64,000 nt of DNA from Lacipirellula limnantheis (GTDB lineage Bacteria > Planctomycetota > Planctomycetia > Pirellulales > Lacipirellulaceae). The stretch is from NCBI RefSeq assembly GCF_007746075.1, contig NZ_CP036339.1, positions 5,733,786 to 5,797,785 on the forward strand, read 5' to 3'. Shown here in pieces: positions 1-9,428 of this stretch; the first letter of the stretch is position 1; each line of letters starts with the position of its first letter. The notes under the pieces are model-generated. The model was not told the DNA's origin. It did not search any database and was given only the letters and a program-made list of their open reading frames with translations. Both the position numbers and the translations under genes were made by a program.

Positions 1-1334
1 TCATACCGCGGCGTCGGCTGCGGCCGGTCGGCAAAGCTGGTCGTGTACGTTCCTTCGAATAACAGCACCGGCGACTTGGCGTCGGCCAGCTCCGCATGCA
101 GCCGCGGGTTGTAGAAGGTGTAATTGTCGTGCGACAGCACCTTCACGGCCGGTCCCCACGGACCGGTCGGGGCGTCGGCCTCGGCATACCAGATTTCACC
201 GAAGACCGAGGGCTTGCCGAACGACTCCATGAACACGGTCACCCAGCGACCGCGGAATTCGTTCCACGCGATCGAGCCGGAGTGGGGCGTTACCTGGCCG
301 CCGTCGACCGTCGGCAACGTTTCCTGTGGGGCGAGTTTTTCCCACGTCGCGGCGTCCTGCCACGCCTCGAACGTGGCCGGGCAGCGGAAGTTCGGCAGCG
401 GGTTGCCCAGCAGCAGCCACTCCTTGCCGGCGTCGTCGCGCCACAGCGCCGGCTGGCCGTCTGGCATAAATGGCCGCTCCGGTTCCGTCGTCGTCTTCGT
501 CCACGCCTTGCGAAGCAGTTCGAACTTCTCGGCCTCATCATTCCAGACGCAGAGGCCCGCTTCGTACGCCTCCAGCGGCGGGCGGATCTTGAGGTAAGTC
601 GCCACGAGCTTCGAGTTGCCTTCGCGATCGGGCAGGCTGACGTAGGCAGTGATCCAAGTCGGGCCCTTGCCAGGGAATTCGGCGACGCCCCGGGGTACGC
701 CCCGCTCGTTGCGGAAATAGTCGTAGTGAAGCGCCAGCGGCGGTTCAAACTTCGTGATCGGCCGCGGTTCGGTCGTCGCGCTCGTGCTATGAAACACGCC
801 GAACCGATACGACGGCAAGTCGGTGTCGCCCCACAGCCAGAAGCGCCGCCCGCGATGATTGGCAACCTGCACCGAGTCGCACCCGAAGACGCCTGACTCC
901 TGCCAGTCGTCGCGCTCGCCGAGCTGCTGGCTCTCCGCAAAGATGCCGCCGCCGGTAAGCCGACCTAGCCGCTTGGCAATGATGCTCCGCTCGACTTCAA
1001 TTCGCACCGTTTGTCCTGACCGCGGCGTCAGCCTGATGCCGCGAGCGCCAAAGCCATCCGCCTTCACGCCATAGCCATGACCCGAGACGTCGAACCAAAT
1101 CTCGCGCTGCAGCAGATCGGGTTGATCGACGGCAATCACGCCTGCGTTGTCGGTCACCAGCACGATGTCGCTCGTCGTCCGCAACTCCACGAGGGGAACG
1201 GGCCAGCCGTTCTCTTTATCGACCACCTCGATTCTGCATGGTTCGACTGCGCGTGCGGCAGGCGATGCCGGCAGCCCAAATGCTGCGAATGCCGCAGTGA
1301 TCAAACACCCTGTAACTCCACATTGATTCGACAC
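1..1334 (-). CDS. conserved planctomycete secreted protein, C-terminus cut by window edge
   Basis: Reads leftward from a GTG at 1332-1334 and is still open at base 1, so the C-terminus is missing. About 444 residues are visible. A GGGGGT ribosome-binding-like stretch lies upstream of the GTG. Residues 1-27 form a hydrophobic, alanine-rich signal-like segment. The visible C-terminal part (about residues 350-440) contains NEFRGRWVTVFMESFG, EIWYAEADAPTGPWG and NYTFYNPRLH, then LFEGTYTTSFADRPQPTPRY. This pattern of tryptophans with 'A.APtGPW' and 'FEGTY' resembles five-bladed beta-propeller glycosidase-like or DUF4185-type proteins of planctomycetes. I infer a secreted, possibly carbohydrate-related protein; the enzymatic activity is unknown. 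No ATG start fits; the GTG is my choice. Confidence 0.75.
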   Translation of the reverse strand, partial: MSNQCGVTGCLITAAFAAFGLPASPAARAVEPCRIEVVDKENGWPVPLVELRTTSDIVLVTDNAGVIAVDQPDLLQREIWFDVSGHGYGVKADGFGARGIRLTPRSGQTVRIEVERSIIAKRLGRLTGGGIFAESQQLGERDDWQESGVFGCDSVQVANHRGRRFWLWGDTDLPSYRFGVFHSTSATTEPRPITKFEPPLALHYDYFRNERGVPRGVAEFPGKGPTWITAYVSLPDREGNSKLVATYLKIRPPLEAYEAGLCVWNDEAEKFELLRKAWTKTTTEPERPFMPDGQPALWRDDAGKEWLLLGNPLPNFRCPATFEAWQDAATWEKLAPQETLPTVDGGQVTPHSGSIAWNEFRGRWVTVFMESFGKPSVFGEIWYAEADAPTGPWGPAVKVLSHDNYTFYNPRLHAELADAKSPVLLFEGTYTTSFADRPQPTPRY

Positions 1335-1704
1335 CGCCTACCCCCGAATTCTCGAATACCGGTCAATTCCCGCACTTTATTGTACTTAGGAACCCGGCTG
1401 CGACATGATGTCGCCGCACGACAAGCAAATGACAAGGAAACTCATTGTGCAACCGGACTGATTTGTGTCATGTTAACGGATTGGTTTCTCCTGGGCGGCG
1501 ACAAACTGCTTGGGATGCTACGCGTCGAATCGTGAGGCGGCCCTCATCGCTCGACGCCCTGCCCTTCAGCCGCATAGGACATACGGCCCGCCTTGCGCAC
1601 GCGGCGCGCCGTTTAGCAACGCCGGAGCGCCAAGCAATTCGCCATGGCAAGCCGGCGACTAGTCGCCGTTTCACCAACGTCAACCACGTTTGAGGAGGCT
1701 TTTG
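1335..1704. other. intergenic region, nothing recognised
   Basis: 370 bases between two divergent genes. It should carry both promoters, but I see no convincing -35/-10 pair or repeat. The AT-richer stretch at about 1365-1480 is the likeliest promoter area. Short open frames here are not protein-like. Confidence 0.4.
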
Positions 1705-2868
1705 ATGTCCATGCAGCTGCTAGTTCAACGACGTCCGACGCACGTTCGCTGCCTTGCCCTACTCGTCGCGGGAGCCTTTGCCCATGCCGCTAGCGCCGCC
1801 GACGTCGCCTATTGGCGTCACGAAGAAGGTCCGGCCGGTCAGATCGTCGCCAGCGGACCCGATACGGTCCTCGACTCCTCGGGCAACGGCAACCACATGC
1901 AGACGTTCGCTTCCGGCGTCTCCCCATTCACCGCAGCGACCTACACGTCGACCGTCTCGCCCTTGCCGCTCCGCAGCGGGCTCGCGAACAACTTGTCGCT
2001 CGACTTCGGCCCCAATCCCACCGGCTTCACGGATGACGGCGGCGGGCTGAACGACGACAACTACACCGCCGGCGAGCCTATCCAGACCTACCTCTTCGAG
2101 TCGATCACGATTGAACTGGCATTCAACATGAACTCGATCGGCGGCTACCAGGCAATCTTCGGCAAAGACGGCAAGCCGCTGGGCGATAGCCCCGTGCCGC
2201 CGATCAAGTTCCTCATCCGCGGCGACGACTTCCCCGACGCGGCGCCGAACCAGCTCTTCGTCGAATGGATCGACGGCAACGGCGCCATTCACTTCCTCGC
2301 CACGCGCGAGACCGTCGTGGCCGGCCAGTGGAATCACGTCGCCTTGACGCTCAGCTCGACCGACGCCCAGCTCTGGGTCGCCGGCGAAACGGGCGACTAC
2401 GCCCTGAAAGATTCGATCACCGGCGGCACGTTCGCGGGCCCTGGCGGCGACGTCATCTACTTCGACCCGACGTCGTTCACCGTGGGCCGCGGCGCATTCG
2501 ACAACAACGTGACCGACTGGGCCGATGCAAAGATCGACGAAGTTCGCATCAGCGACGCCGTGCTGACTCCCAACCAGTTTCTGTTCGTTACCTCGCCCGC
2601 GGGTCAGGACGGCGATTTCAACAATGACAACATCGTCGATGGCGCCGACTTCCTGATCTGGCAGCGCGGTTTCGGACCTGCCGGAACGAATCTAACGGGC
2701 GACGCTGACGGCAACGGCGTCGTCGACGCCGCCGACCTCGCCATCTGGAAATCGCAGTTCGGCGGCCCGCCGGCCGCGGTCGCCGCTGGCGCCGTTCCCG
2801 AACCAGCGACGCTGGCCCTCGGCGCCTTGGCCGCCTGCCTGATCGGCATGGTTTCACGGCGGCGCTAA
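1705..2868 (+). CDS. LamG-domain protein with dockerin-like repeat and PEP-CTERM sorting signal
   Basis: Exported protein of 387 residues. The ATG at 1705 is chosen over an upstream TTG because a GAGGAGG ribosome-binding site (1692-1698) sits six bases before it. Residues 1-32 are a signal peptide ending in an AHAASA-type cleavage site. Residues about 35-290 are a concanavalin/LamG-like jelly roll (LDSSGNGNH near the start, WNHVALTLSS, AKIDEVRISDAVLT near the end). Residues about 300-350 hold two calcium-loop duplications (DGDFNNDNIVDGADFLIW and DADGNGVVDAADLAIW) as in type I dockerins. The C-terminus is a PEP-CTERM signal: VPEPATLALG, a hydrophobic stretch, then RRR. In known systems this signal is processed by an exosortase. 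Its ligand is unknown. Confidence 0.88.
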   Translation: MSMQLLVQRRPTHVRCLALLVAGAFAHAASAADVAYWRHEEGPAGQIVASGPDTVLDSSGNGNHMQTFASGVSPFTAATYTSTVSPLPLRSGLANNLSLDFGPNPTGFTDDGGGLNDDNYTAGEPIQTYLFESITIELAFNMNSIGGYQAIFGKDGKPLGDSPVPPIKFLIRGDDFPDAAPNQLFVEWIDGNGAIHFLATRETVVAGQWNHVALTLSSTDAQLWVAGETGDYALKDSITGGTFAGPGGDVIYFDPTSFTVGRGAFDNNVTDWADAKIDEVRISDAVLTPNQFLFVTSPAGQDGDFNNDNIVDGADFLIWQRGFGPAGTNLTGDADGNGVVDAADLAIWKSQFGGPPAAVAAGAVPEPATLALGALAACLIGMVSRRR

Positions 2869-2951
2869 ACCTCGCGTCGAGTCTGCGGTAAGCCGCTAGC
2901 TCCCGTCAACTGTTTGTCCGGCGCGAAGCGGCGGCCTATCGTAAGGGAACC

Positions 2952-5435
2952 ATGTTGCAACCTCTTCGCGCGCGGAATGTTAGAACGCTGACGACGCGAT
3001 CGCTTCAGTTTGAGTCCCTGGAACCCCGCCGCGTCCTCGCCGGCCACGGCCTCACCGCGCAGTACTTCCATAACGTCGACTTTACCGGGCTGGCCGCCGA
3101 ACGCGAGGAGGCGCCGAGCTTCGCCTGGGGCCTCGCGTCGCCCGCGCCCGGGATGGACGCCGAGTCCTTCAGCGTCCGTTGGTTCGGAGGTGTGGAAGCA
3201 AAGTATACGGAAACCTATACGATCCGCACCGTCAGCGATGACGGCGTCCGATTATGGGTCGACGGCAAATTGCTGATCGACGACTGGGCAGCGAGCAACG
3301 CCCGCGTTGAGTCCGCCACGATCGATCTCCAGGCCGGTGAGCAGTACGACATTCGACTGGAATACTTCGACGCGACCGGATCCGCGCAGTTGCGGCTCCA
3401 ATGGTCAAGCGCCAGCCAACCGCTGGAAACCATCCCCGCGGCGCAACTTTATGCGAGCCCAGCTGGGCTGGCAGGCGCCTATGGCGACGCCTTCGGTCAC
3501 GCCGGCCGTCGCACCGACTCGACGATCAATTTCAATTGGGGAACCGGCCAGCCAATCTCCGGCGTCGCCGCCGACAACTTCCAAGTCCGTTGGACCGGAT
3601 ACTTGCGGCCCGACGTGAGCGAGACATACCAGTTTCGCATCCGCAGCGACGAGCAGGTTCGACTGTGGATTGGCAATGAGCTAATTATCGATCACTGGAG
3701 CCCGCACGCGCTCGCCGAAGATATCGGCGTGAAGCAGCTCGAAGCCGGGAAGTGGTACGACATTCGGCTGGAGTACGCCGACGTTTCGGGAAACGCCCAG
3801 GTCGATCTTGCGTGGCAAAGCTTCGGGCAAACCGGCGGCGAGTTCTCAGGGATCCCCGCCGCGAATCTTCGCGCCGCGCAGGAAAGTCCGCTTTACGCGA
3901 CGAACCCGCTCGGCCCTGGCCAAGACCCGTTCGTGATTCAATGGGAGGGGACCTATCTTCACGTTCGCTCAGCGGGCGGCGGCGTCTGGATCGATCAAGC
4001 CGACCGCCTTGAAGACATCCACCCCAGCGACCCCGCAAGCACGAGCGTCAAAGTCTGGACCGCGCCGACGGGAACAAATCACTCTAGTCAAATCTGGGCG
4101 CCGGAGCTCCATCAACTCAACGGCAAGTGGTACATCTACGTCGCCGCCTCCAGCGGCACGAACGCGACTCACCGCATGCACGTGCTGGAGCGAGACGATC
4201 CCAATCCAGTCGGCCCGTACGTCTACAAGGGACAACTCGCCGCAAGCACCGATCGCTGGGCGATCGACGGCACCGTCCTCCAATGGCAAGGCGGTCTCTA
4301 CTTCATCTGGTCGGGCTGGCCGGGGACGCGCGACGGACAGCAGAATCTTTACATCGCTCAAATGACGAACCCCTGGACGATCAGCGGCGACCGGACGTTG
4401 CTCAGCATGCCGACGCTGCCGTGGGAACAGTATGGCCTGCCCATCAACGAAGGACCGCAAGTACTGATCCACGAAGGTCAGCTTCACATCATTTATTCCG
4501 CCAGCGGCTACTGGACCGATCAGTACGCTCTGGGTCGACTGACCTACGACGGCGTCGGCTCGATCATGAATGCGAACTCGTGGACGAAGGCTCCGACGCC
4601 CGTGTTCCAACAAGCGGGAGACGTCGTCGGCGTCGGACACGCTTCGTTTGTGAAGTCGCCCGACGGTACGGAAGATTGGATCGTCTACCACGCTCACCAT
4701 GATCGCCTTAACTGGCAAGACGACCGCGACATTCTCATTCAGCAGTTCACGTTCCATCCCGACGGAACGCCGAATTTCGGTACGCCAATTCCCAAGACCA
4801 CGCCAGTCGCCGTCCCATCGGGGTACGTCGACCCCAATCGCGATTTCGTCCTGGGCGACTACGACGCCAGCGAAGTGGTTAACAGCGCCGACCTGACCGT
4901 GTTCGCCGGGCTGTTTGGATTGCCGATCACGCCCGGCATTTCGGCTGACGGCGACGTCAGCGGTCTGGTCGATGGGAATGACTTCCTCGTGTGGCAGCGC
5001 CGCTTCGGGGCCACGCCGCCCGTCTTAGTTCCCTTGCGGGCGTCGAGCGCGCCAGCTGCCACGGGTGAGATCTCAACCGAGAACAATCCGGCCGACGCCG
5101 CCCCAGCAATCGCGGCGGAGGAAACTACCGGCGCGAATCATCCGACGATTCTGCTCAACGCAGCGCTGGTTGACCTGGCCATGGCGAACGAATCATTCCG
5201 GCGCGATATCCCCTCCCGCGCCCGCACCGCTACGCCGAACGCGACGGCTGCCCCCGAGCGGCCGCGCACCGCTGAACGTACGACGCCGTTTCCAGGATTC
5301 GACGTTCATCATTCCCTGACGCGACAGGCGGCCCAACGATTCTCTACGAACGAGTTCAGCCCGAGCGTGGCCCCTTGCCCCTCGAATCCGCTGGACTACT
5401 TCTTCTCCGACTTGCTCTCTGCCAGCGAATCGTAA
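2952..5435 (+). CDS. secreted PA14-PA14-GH43 glycosidase with dockerin-like C-terminus
   Basis: 827 residues. The N-terminus carries the planctomycete LEPR motif (LEPRRVLA, residues 23-30) instead of a classical signal peptide. Two PA14 lectin-like domains follow (about 34-162 and 169-305), each with 'SDDGVRLWVDG' or 'SDEQVRLWIGN' style loops. A glycoside hydrolase family 43 five-bladed propeller spans about 315-615. The expected residues are visible: Asp in GQDPFV (general base), WAPEL, Asp in IDGTV (pKa modulator) and Glu in INEGPQV (general acid). Residues about 632-690 carry dockerin-type Ca loops (DADxxxxVNSADL, DGDVSGLVDGNDF), followed by a low-complexity tail. The likely role is arabinan or xylan side-chain hydrolysis at the cell surface; substrate is inferred from family only. 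The 3' end overlaps the convergent ClC gene by 40 bases. Confidence 0.88.
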   Translation: MLQPLRARNVRTLTTRSLQFESLEPRRVLAGHGLTAQYFHNVDFTGLAAEREEAPSFAWGLASPAPGMDAESFSVRWFGGVEAKYTETYTIRTVSDDGVRLWVDGKLLIDDWAASNARVESATIDLQAGEQYDIRLEYFDATGSAQLRLQWSSASQPLETIPAAQLYASPAGLAGAYGDAFGHAGRRTDSTINFNWGTGQPISGVAADNFQVRWTGYLRPDVSETYQFRIRSDEQVRLWIGNELIIDHWSPHALAEDIGVKQLEAGKWYDIRLEYADVSGNAQVDLAWQSFGQTGGEFSGIPAANLRAAQESPLYATNPLGPGQDPFVIQWEGTYLHVRSAGGGVWIDQADRLEDIHPSDPASTSVKVWTAPTGTNHSSQIWAPELHQLNGKWYIYVAASSGTNATHRMHVLERDDPNPVGPYVYKGQLAASTDRWAIDGTVLQWQGGLYFIWSGWPGTRDGQQNLYIAQMTNPWTISGDRTLLSMPTLPWEQYGLPINEGPQVLIHEGQLHIIYSASGYWTDQYALGRLTYDGVGSIMNANSWTKAPTPVFQQAGDVVGVGHASFVKSPDGTEDWIVYHAHHDRLNWQDDRDILIQQFTFHPDGTPNFGTPIPKTTPVAVPSGYVDPNRDFVLGDYDASEVVNSADLTVFAGLFGLPITPGISADGDVSGLVDGNDFLVWQRRFGATPPVLVPLRASSAPAATGEISTENNPADAAPAIAAEETTGANHPTILLNAALVDLAMANESFRRDIPSRARTATPNATAAPERPRTAERTTPFPGFDVHHSLTRQAAQRFSTNEFSPSVAPCPSNPLDYFFSDLLSASES

Positions 5436-6754
5436 ATGGGCGGCTCGCCCATCAAGGTGGGTACGAGCATCGCGCCAAAGCACGCCGACAGCATCGGCAA
5501 CAACAGCGTGAAGCTGCCGGTCATTTCGATCACCAGCACGATGCCGGTCATCGGCGCCCGCACGACCGCCGTAAAGAACGCCGCCATGCCGACGACTCCC
5601 GCCGCGGCTGGACTCGACTCGATCGTCGGAAACCAACCGCCGACGACCGCTCCGTAGATCACGCCTATCTGCGTTCCCACCGCGAGCATCGGCGCGAAAA
5701 GTCCGCCAGGCGTCCGCGCGGCATAGGAGACTGGTCCCAGGACAAAGCGCACCACGAGCATCGCCAGCACCGTGGCAACGGGCGCAAGTTCGGTGAGCGT
5801 CTGCTCGGTGAGAGCTTCGCCGCCGCCGACCCAGTCGGGCGCTCGCCAGGCAAGAGCGCCGACGGCGGCGCCGATCGCGGCAGCCTGCAACTCGATCGGA
5901 ACTCGCTTGACGACCCGCCCGCCGACGGCCAACGCTCCAAGGATCGCGCGGTTATAGGCGACGCCGAGTAGCCCCGTGATCAGCCCCAAGACCAAATAGA
6001 ACGGCAGCGCCCCCGCCCCCGGATAGGGTGACTCAGCAACGACGAAATCGGGACCTTGTCCGAGAATAACGCGGCTCACGGCGATGGCGCTGGCGGAAGC
6101 GCCCAAGGTCGCGATGGAGGACCGAGTTTCAAAACGCCGCAACAGTTCTTCGATGACGAACACGGCTCCGGCAATTGGCGCATTGAAGGCCGTCGCCAGT
6201 CCGGCGCCCGCGCCGGCGGCGAGCAGCGTCAGGCAGTCGTCCGCGTTCCGCTTACTCAATCGACCAATGAAGTGAGCAACGCTCGCCCCCATCTGTACTG
6301 TCGGCCCTTCGCGGCCGAGCGCGAGCCCCGCGCCGATCGCCAACCAACCGCCGACAAACTTCACCGGAATCAATCGCAGCGGCGCCTGCGGCACGCGCCT
6401 GTTCAGCACCGCTTCGACGTGAGGGATGCCGCTTCCAGAAGCCTCGGGTGAGAACCGCCGTACCAGCCACGCCGCGAGAGCCGTCGCGGCGGCGCCCAGC
6501 ACGACCAAGGCGATCAGCCCGCTGATTCCATGCTCCTGCGCCCAGGCGGCAATCAAATCGCGCTGGCCGTCAGCCGCCTCCAGCGCCCGCCGGAAGAGGG
6601 CTCCCAACAGTCCAGAGGCGCCGCCAACCACCAACGATAGCGCCGCCAGCGACGCCAATCGGTCGGTTGGCGCGGCGCCTTCATGGGGGGCAACATTAGT
6701 TTTCAGCGGCGGCGGCAACGCGGTTTCCTCGTCAGGTGATCCAGAGAATAGCAA
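5396..6754 (-). CDS. clcA: ClC-family chloride channel / H+ antiporter
   Basis: Integral membrane protein with 10 or more hydrophobic segments. All ClC signatures are present: GSGIPH (Cl- coordinating Ser), GREGPTVQMG (gating Glu), and GGLFAPML near the third ion-binding loop. The internal proton glutamate of antiporters appears in NAPIAGAVFVIEELLRR, and the central tyrosine in EPPIYDSL near the C-terminus. Keeping both glutamates and the Tyr argues for a Cl-/H+ exchanger rather than a passive channel. No CBS domains. The start is uncertain: I use a TTG (6752-6754) with GGGGA just before it, giving 452 residues. An ATG at 6934 would add 60 low-complexity residues and overlap the divergent small gene at 6852. 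Confidence 0.9.
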   Translation of the reverse strand: MLFSGSPDEETALPPPLKTNVAPHEGAAPTDRLASLAALSLVVGGASGLLGALFRRALEAADGQRDLIAAWAQEHGISGLIALVVLGAAATALAAWLVRRFSPEASGSGIPHVEAVLNRRVPQAPLRLIPVKFVGGWLAIGAGLALGREGPTVQMGASVAHFIGRLSKRNADDCLTLLAAGAGAGLATAFNAPIAGAVFVIEELLRRFETRSSIATLGASASAIAVSRVILGQGPDFVVAESPYPGAGALPFYLVLGLITGLLGVAYNRAILGALAVGGRVVKRVPIELQAAAIGAAVGALAWRAPDWVGGGEALTEQTLTELAPVATVLAMLVVRFVLGPVSYAARTPGGLFAPMLAVGTQIGVIYGAVVGGWFPTIESSPAAAGVVGMAAFFTAVVRAPMTGIVLVIEMTGSFTLLLPMLSACFGAMLVPTLMGEPPIYDSLAESKSEKK

Positions 6755-6851
6755 ATCGTCCCCGCGCCAGTTACCCGAGTTCAGCCCACCGGCGCTCGTG
6801 CGCGGGCGCGCGGCACGCCCATTGCAGCCTCCGGCGTCACGGAAGCCGTGC

Positions 6852-7032
6852 GATGAGACTTGCCGACGTATTTCAACGCGCCAGGCGGCTTTGGGCCGCG
6901 AATCGCCGTGCTCGCCGTGAGCTCGTTCGAACACTATCGCAGTCCATGCGGTCGCTTAACCAACACCCTGAATACCAGGCCACCGCGCGCGAACTTGAGG
7001 AGTGGGCCGAGCGCCGGGGTAATTCGTGCTAG
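6852..7032 (+). CDS. small basic hypothetical protein (59 aa)
   Basis: Short open frame starting at an ATG with GGAAG six bases upstream. The product is arginine-rich at the N-terminus, then mildly amphipathic with HPEYQATARELEEWAERRG. It reads like a small cytoplasmic helical protein. No family is recognised. It is divergent from the ClC gene; if real, it forces the shorter ClC start. Supported only by the ribosome-binding site and residue composition. Confidence 0.4.
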
Positions 7033-7222
7033 TCAACTACTTCAAACAACGGCCCCCCATGACGGCTCCCGTCGAGGCGGCCCGGCATGGAGGTTGGGCC
7101 TCCTCGGCGATGTTTTCGACGCGTTTTCTTAACCCGCGTCAATTGACGACGGCAAGATTGCCGAATTGCCTGCGAGCTATACTTGCCGTCAAACCTGCTT
7201 TCTTTCTCCGGAGAACAATCCC

Positions 7223-7765
7223 ATGCACTACCGAAAATTGCGCCTCGCCCTGTCGCTACTAGCTGTCACGATCATCGCCACCGGATTCGCCACGGCTCAA
7301 GACACCAACAATCGGCGCGAACGGCTCCGCAAGGCCGTCGGCGCTGCCGCAGGCGTCGCCGAAGGCCTAATTGAAGAGAATGCCAGTTCCGCCGTCCCGA
7401 TCGTCGATGGACGCGTCATTATTCTGCAGCGGACGGAGAAGCGAGCGGAGCAAGGCTCGGCAGCGTCGAAACCGCACGAGGTCAATGCGGGCGGTTTGGT
7501 CATCGTCGAAGTTCCCGACACGCAAAGCCATCCGACCGAAGTCGATGAGCCGATGGTCACCCCGAACGGGGCCTTGCAGTCCTTTGGAAAGGTGCGCGGC
7601 ATACGCACCAACAATGAAGGTCAGCCGATGATGGGAGGCGGGTACACGTGGTTCCTGTTCAAATCGCTCGCCGAGGGCCCCGCCACGTTGAACGTCAAGT
7701 ACACCCCCAACGGCGGCGGCGATCCCGTCGACCAGACGTATGAAGTTAACGTCACCGCGAAGTAG
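7223..7765 (+). CDS. exported hypothetical protein (180 aa)
   Basis: ATG at 7223 with CGGAGAA upstream. Residues 1-25 are a signal peptide (positively charged start, then LALSLLAVTIIATGFATAQ). The mature part begins with an RRERLRKAVGAAAG helix. It ends in a beta-rich region with YTWFLFKSLAEGPATLNVKY and DQTYEVNVTAK, a pattern like an immunoglobulin or inhibitor-type beta domain. No enzyme motif is visible. An alternative in-frame start at 7166 would put extra residues before the signal peptide and is rejected. Function unknown; periplasmic or secreted by inference. Confidence 0.75.
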   Translation: MHYRKLRLALSLLAVTIIATGFATAQDTNNRRERLRKAVGAAAGVAEGLIEENASSAVPIVDGRVIILQRTEKRAEQGSAASKPHEVNAGGLVIVEVPDTQSHPTEVDEPMVTPNGALQSFGKVRGIRTNNEGQPMMGGGYTWFLFKSLAEGPATLNVKYTPNGGGDPVDQTYEVNVTAK

Positions 7766-7779
7766 CGGCGTTGCTCGTA

Positions 7780-7808
7780 CCCAGTCCCGGCTTCGCGCCG
7801 GGGCTGGG
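7780..7808. terminator. bidirectional terminator-like hairpin
   Basis: Arms 7780-7791 and 7797-7808 pair over 12 bases with one G-T wobble; the loop is TTCGC. It sits between two convergent genes ending at 7765 and 7811. There is no strong T-run, so intrinsic termination is likely but not certain. Confidence 0.55.
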
Positions 7809-7810
7809 CC

Positions 7811-8407
7811 TTATGTCTCGTAGTGCGAGACGTCGTTCCACAGCTGAATGACTGGCTCATTCAAGTTGTGCTCATAGCCCAACGCGCTCAGGCTTGCCGT
7901 CGCCAGCGTAAACAGTTCTCCACCGGCCGGGGGCAACAGCAGCCAGCGGGCCCCGAGCATCCGCGTAAAGTGCCCGCTGGAGAATATCAGGACATTGCCT
8001 CCCGCGGCTCGCGCTCGCGCGAGGACGCGATCGGCGCGGGCGGCAACTTGTTCGGGCGACTCTCCGCCAGGGCAACCATGTTCGAAGACTCGCCAGCCCG
8101 GTCGTAGTTCCTGGATCTGCGCATTGGTCAGTCCCTCGTACTCGCCGTAATTCCATTCGACGAGATCAGGGTCGACCTCGGCAACGCCGCCGAAGCCAGC
8201 CAATTCGCACGTCCGCGCCGCACGAATCAATGGGCTGGTCCAGACCGCGGCGAACTCAATCTTGCGCAGCCGCGCGCCCAGCCGTTCGGCATCGTACTCT
8301 CCCTCCGGGAGCAACGGCAAATCAGTGAGTCCCGTGTGCTGTCCCGAGCGGCTCCACTCAGTTTGGCCGTGCCGGGCCAGGTACACGATCGGCAGCTTCG
8401 AGCTCAT
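7811..8407 (-). CDS. histidine phosphatase superfamily protein (phosphoglycerate mutase-like)
   Basis: 198 residues. Start ATG at 8407 with an AGGAGAGG ribosome-binding site; an upstream in-frame ATG at 8455 adds 16 residues and lacks one. The catalytic ARHGQTEWS motif (residues about 10-18) supplies the phosphohistidine and flanking Arg. EWNYGEYEGLT and the second catalytic His in FSSGHFTRML are also present. This combination marks cofactor-independent-looking small phosphatases of the PhoE/CobC/SixA-like branch. Substrate cannot be read from the sequence. Cytoplasmic. Confidence 0.88.
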   Translation of the reverse strand: MSSKLPIVYLARHGQTEWSRSGQHTGLTDLPLLPEGEYDAERLGARLRKIEFAAVWTSPLIRAARTCELAGFGGVAEVDPDLVEWNYGEYEGLTNAQIQELRPGWRVFEHGCPGGESPEQVAARADRVLARARAAGGNVLIFSSGHFTRMLGARWLLLPPAGGELFTLATASLSALGYEHNLNEPVIQLWNDVSHYET

Positions 8408-8723
8408 GTTCCTCTCCTGTAAATCTGCGCTATCCGTCGACGGCGTGGCCTGCAAGAGTGTAGGTTCCCCCTGTTATCTCTCCCTCGCCGAGAGAGGCAA
8501 GGGCCGAGTTTCGGCCGCCCCAGCCCAGCGACCGCCCTGCCACCGGTCACGAGACGGCGGAGATCCGGCGGATTTTCGCGTGCTTTTGACGCATGCTCAT
8601 TCGTAACCTAGCCTTTCGGGTTGAACCGGACGCTACGGTTCCACCGACTTCTAGAACTCAACAACACCCGCGTGCCGGCGGCACGCGCACCACATTTCGT
8701 CACCTCACACTGCGAGTAGGAAC
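8408..8723. other. intergenic region between divergent genes
   Basis: 316 bases separating the phosphatase and HdeD-like genes. Apart from the ribosome-binding sites at both ends, no repeat or regulatory palindrome stands out. I searched by eye for a -24/-12 promoter and found none. Confidence 0.35.
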
Positions 8724-9311
8724 ATGGACAGCCCCACCACCCCCGTCCCCGGCCCGTTTCGCACCGTCATTGCCGCGGAAGTGGAAACGCTTCGCAATCA
8801 TTGGAAGTGGTTCCTCGCCCTCGGCATTGGCTTGGTCGTCCTCGGCACGATCTCGCTCGGTTGCTCGATCCTCACTACCGAAGTGGCGGTCGTCGCCTTC
8901 GGCTTCCTGATGCTCGCCGGCGGCATCGCCGAAATCATCAGCGCCTTTTGGGCCGGCAAGTGGAGCGGCACGCTGATCCACTTGTTGATCGGCATCCTCT
9001 ACACGGTGGTCGGCGTCATGATCATCGACACGCCGCTGCAAAGCGCTGTGCAACTGACGCTCCTGTTGGCGTTCTTCTTGGTCTTCAGCGGTATCCTCCG
9101 CATCGTCTTCGCCCTGAGCGAGCAGTTCACCGGCTGGGGTTGGGTGTTGCTCAACGGCGCCGTCACTCTGCTGTTAGGCATGTTGATCTACAAGCAATGG
9201 CCTGCCTCGGGCCTGTGGGTCATCGGCCTGTTCATCGGCATTGAGATGATCTTTAACGGCTGGGCTTGGGTGATGTTGTCACTCACCCTTCGGCCGCGCG
9301 AAGTGAAGTAA
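8724..9311 (+). CDS. HdeD-family membrane protein (DUF308)
   Basis: 195 residues with six predicted membrane helices in pairs, as in the HdeD/DUF308 family. A short cytoplasmic N-terminus is followed by WKWFLALGIGLVVLGTISL and the glycine-rich AFGFLMLAGGIAEII repeat unit. In E. coli HdeD is linked to acid resistance at high cell density; here that role is only family inference. The ATG at 8724 has AGGAA six bases upstream. The gene stands alone and is followed by a strong terminator. Confidence 0.88.
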   Translation: MDSPTTPVPGPFRTVIAAEVETLRNHWKWFLALGIGLVVLGTISLGCSILTTEVAVVAFGFLMLAGGIAEIISAFWAGKWSGTLIHLLIGILYTVVGVMIIDTPLQSAVQLTLLLAFFLVFSGILRIVFALSEQFTGWGWVLLNGAVTLLLGMLIYKQWPASGLWVIGLFIGIEMIFNGWAWVMLSLTLRPREVK

Positions 9312-9355
9312 GCGAAGATAACGCTGGCGGATAGCATACAACCCACCCGCGATAC

Positions 9356-9394
9356 AAAAAGCCAGCCGTGCGACATGCACGGCTGGCTTTTTTT
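9356..9394 (+). terminator. intrinsic terminator
   Basis: Perfect 11-bp GC-rich stem (9361-9371 with 9377-9387), 5-base loop, flanked by AAAAA on the left and seven Ts on the right. It ends the HdeD transcript, and the A-run lets it also stop leftward transcription of the DUF2892 gene. Confidence 0.93.
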
Positions 9395-9428
9395 GCTTTA
9401 TCGAGTCGCGCGAGGTCGTCGACGATCC

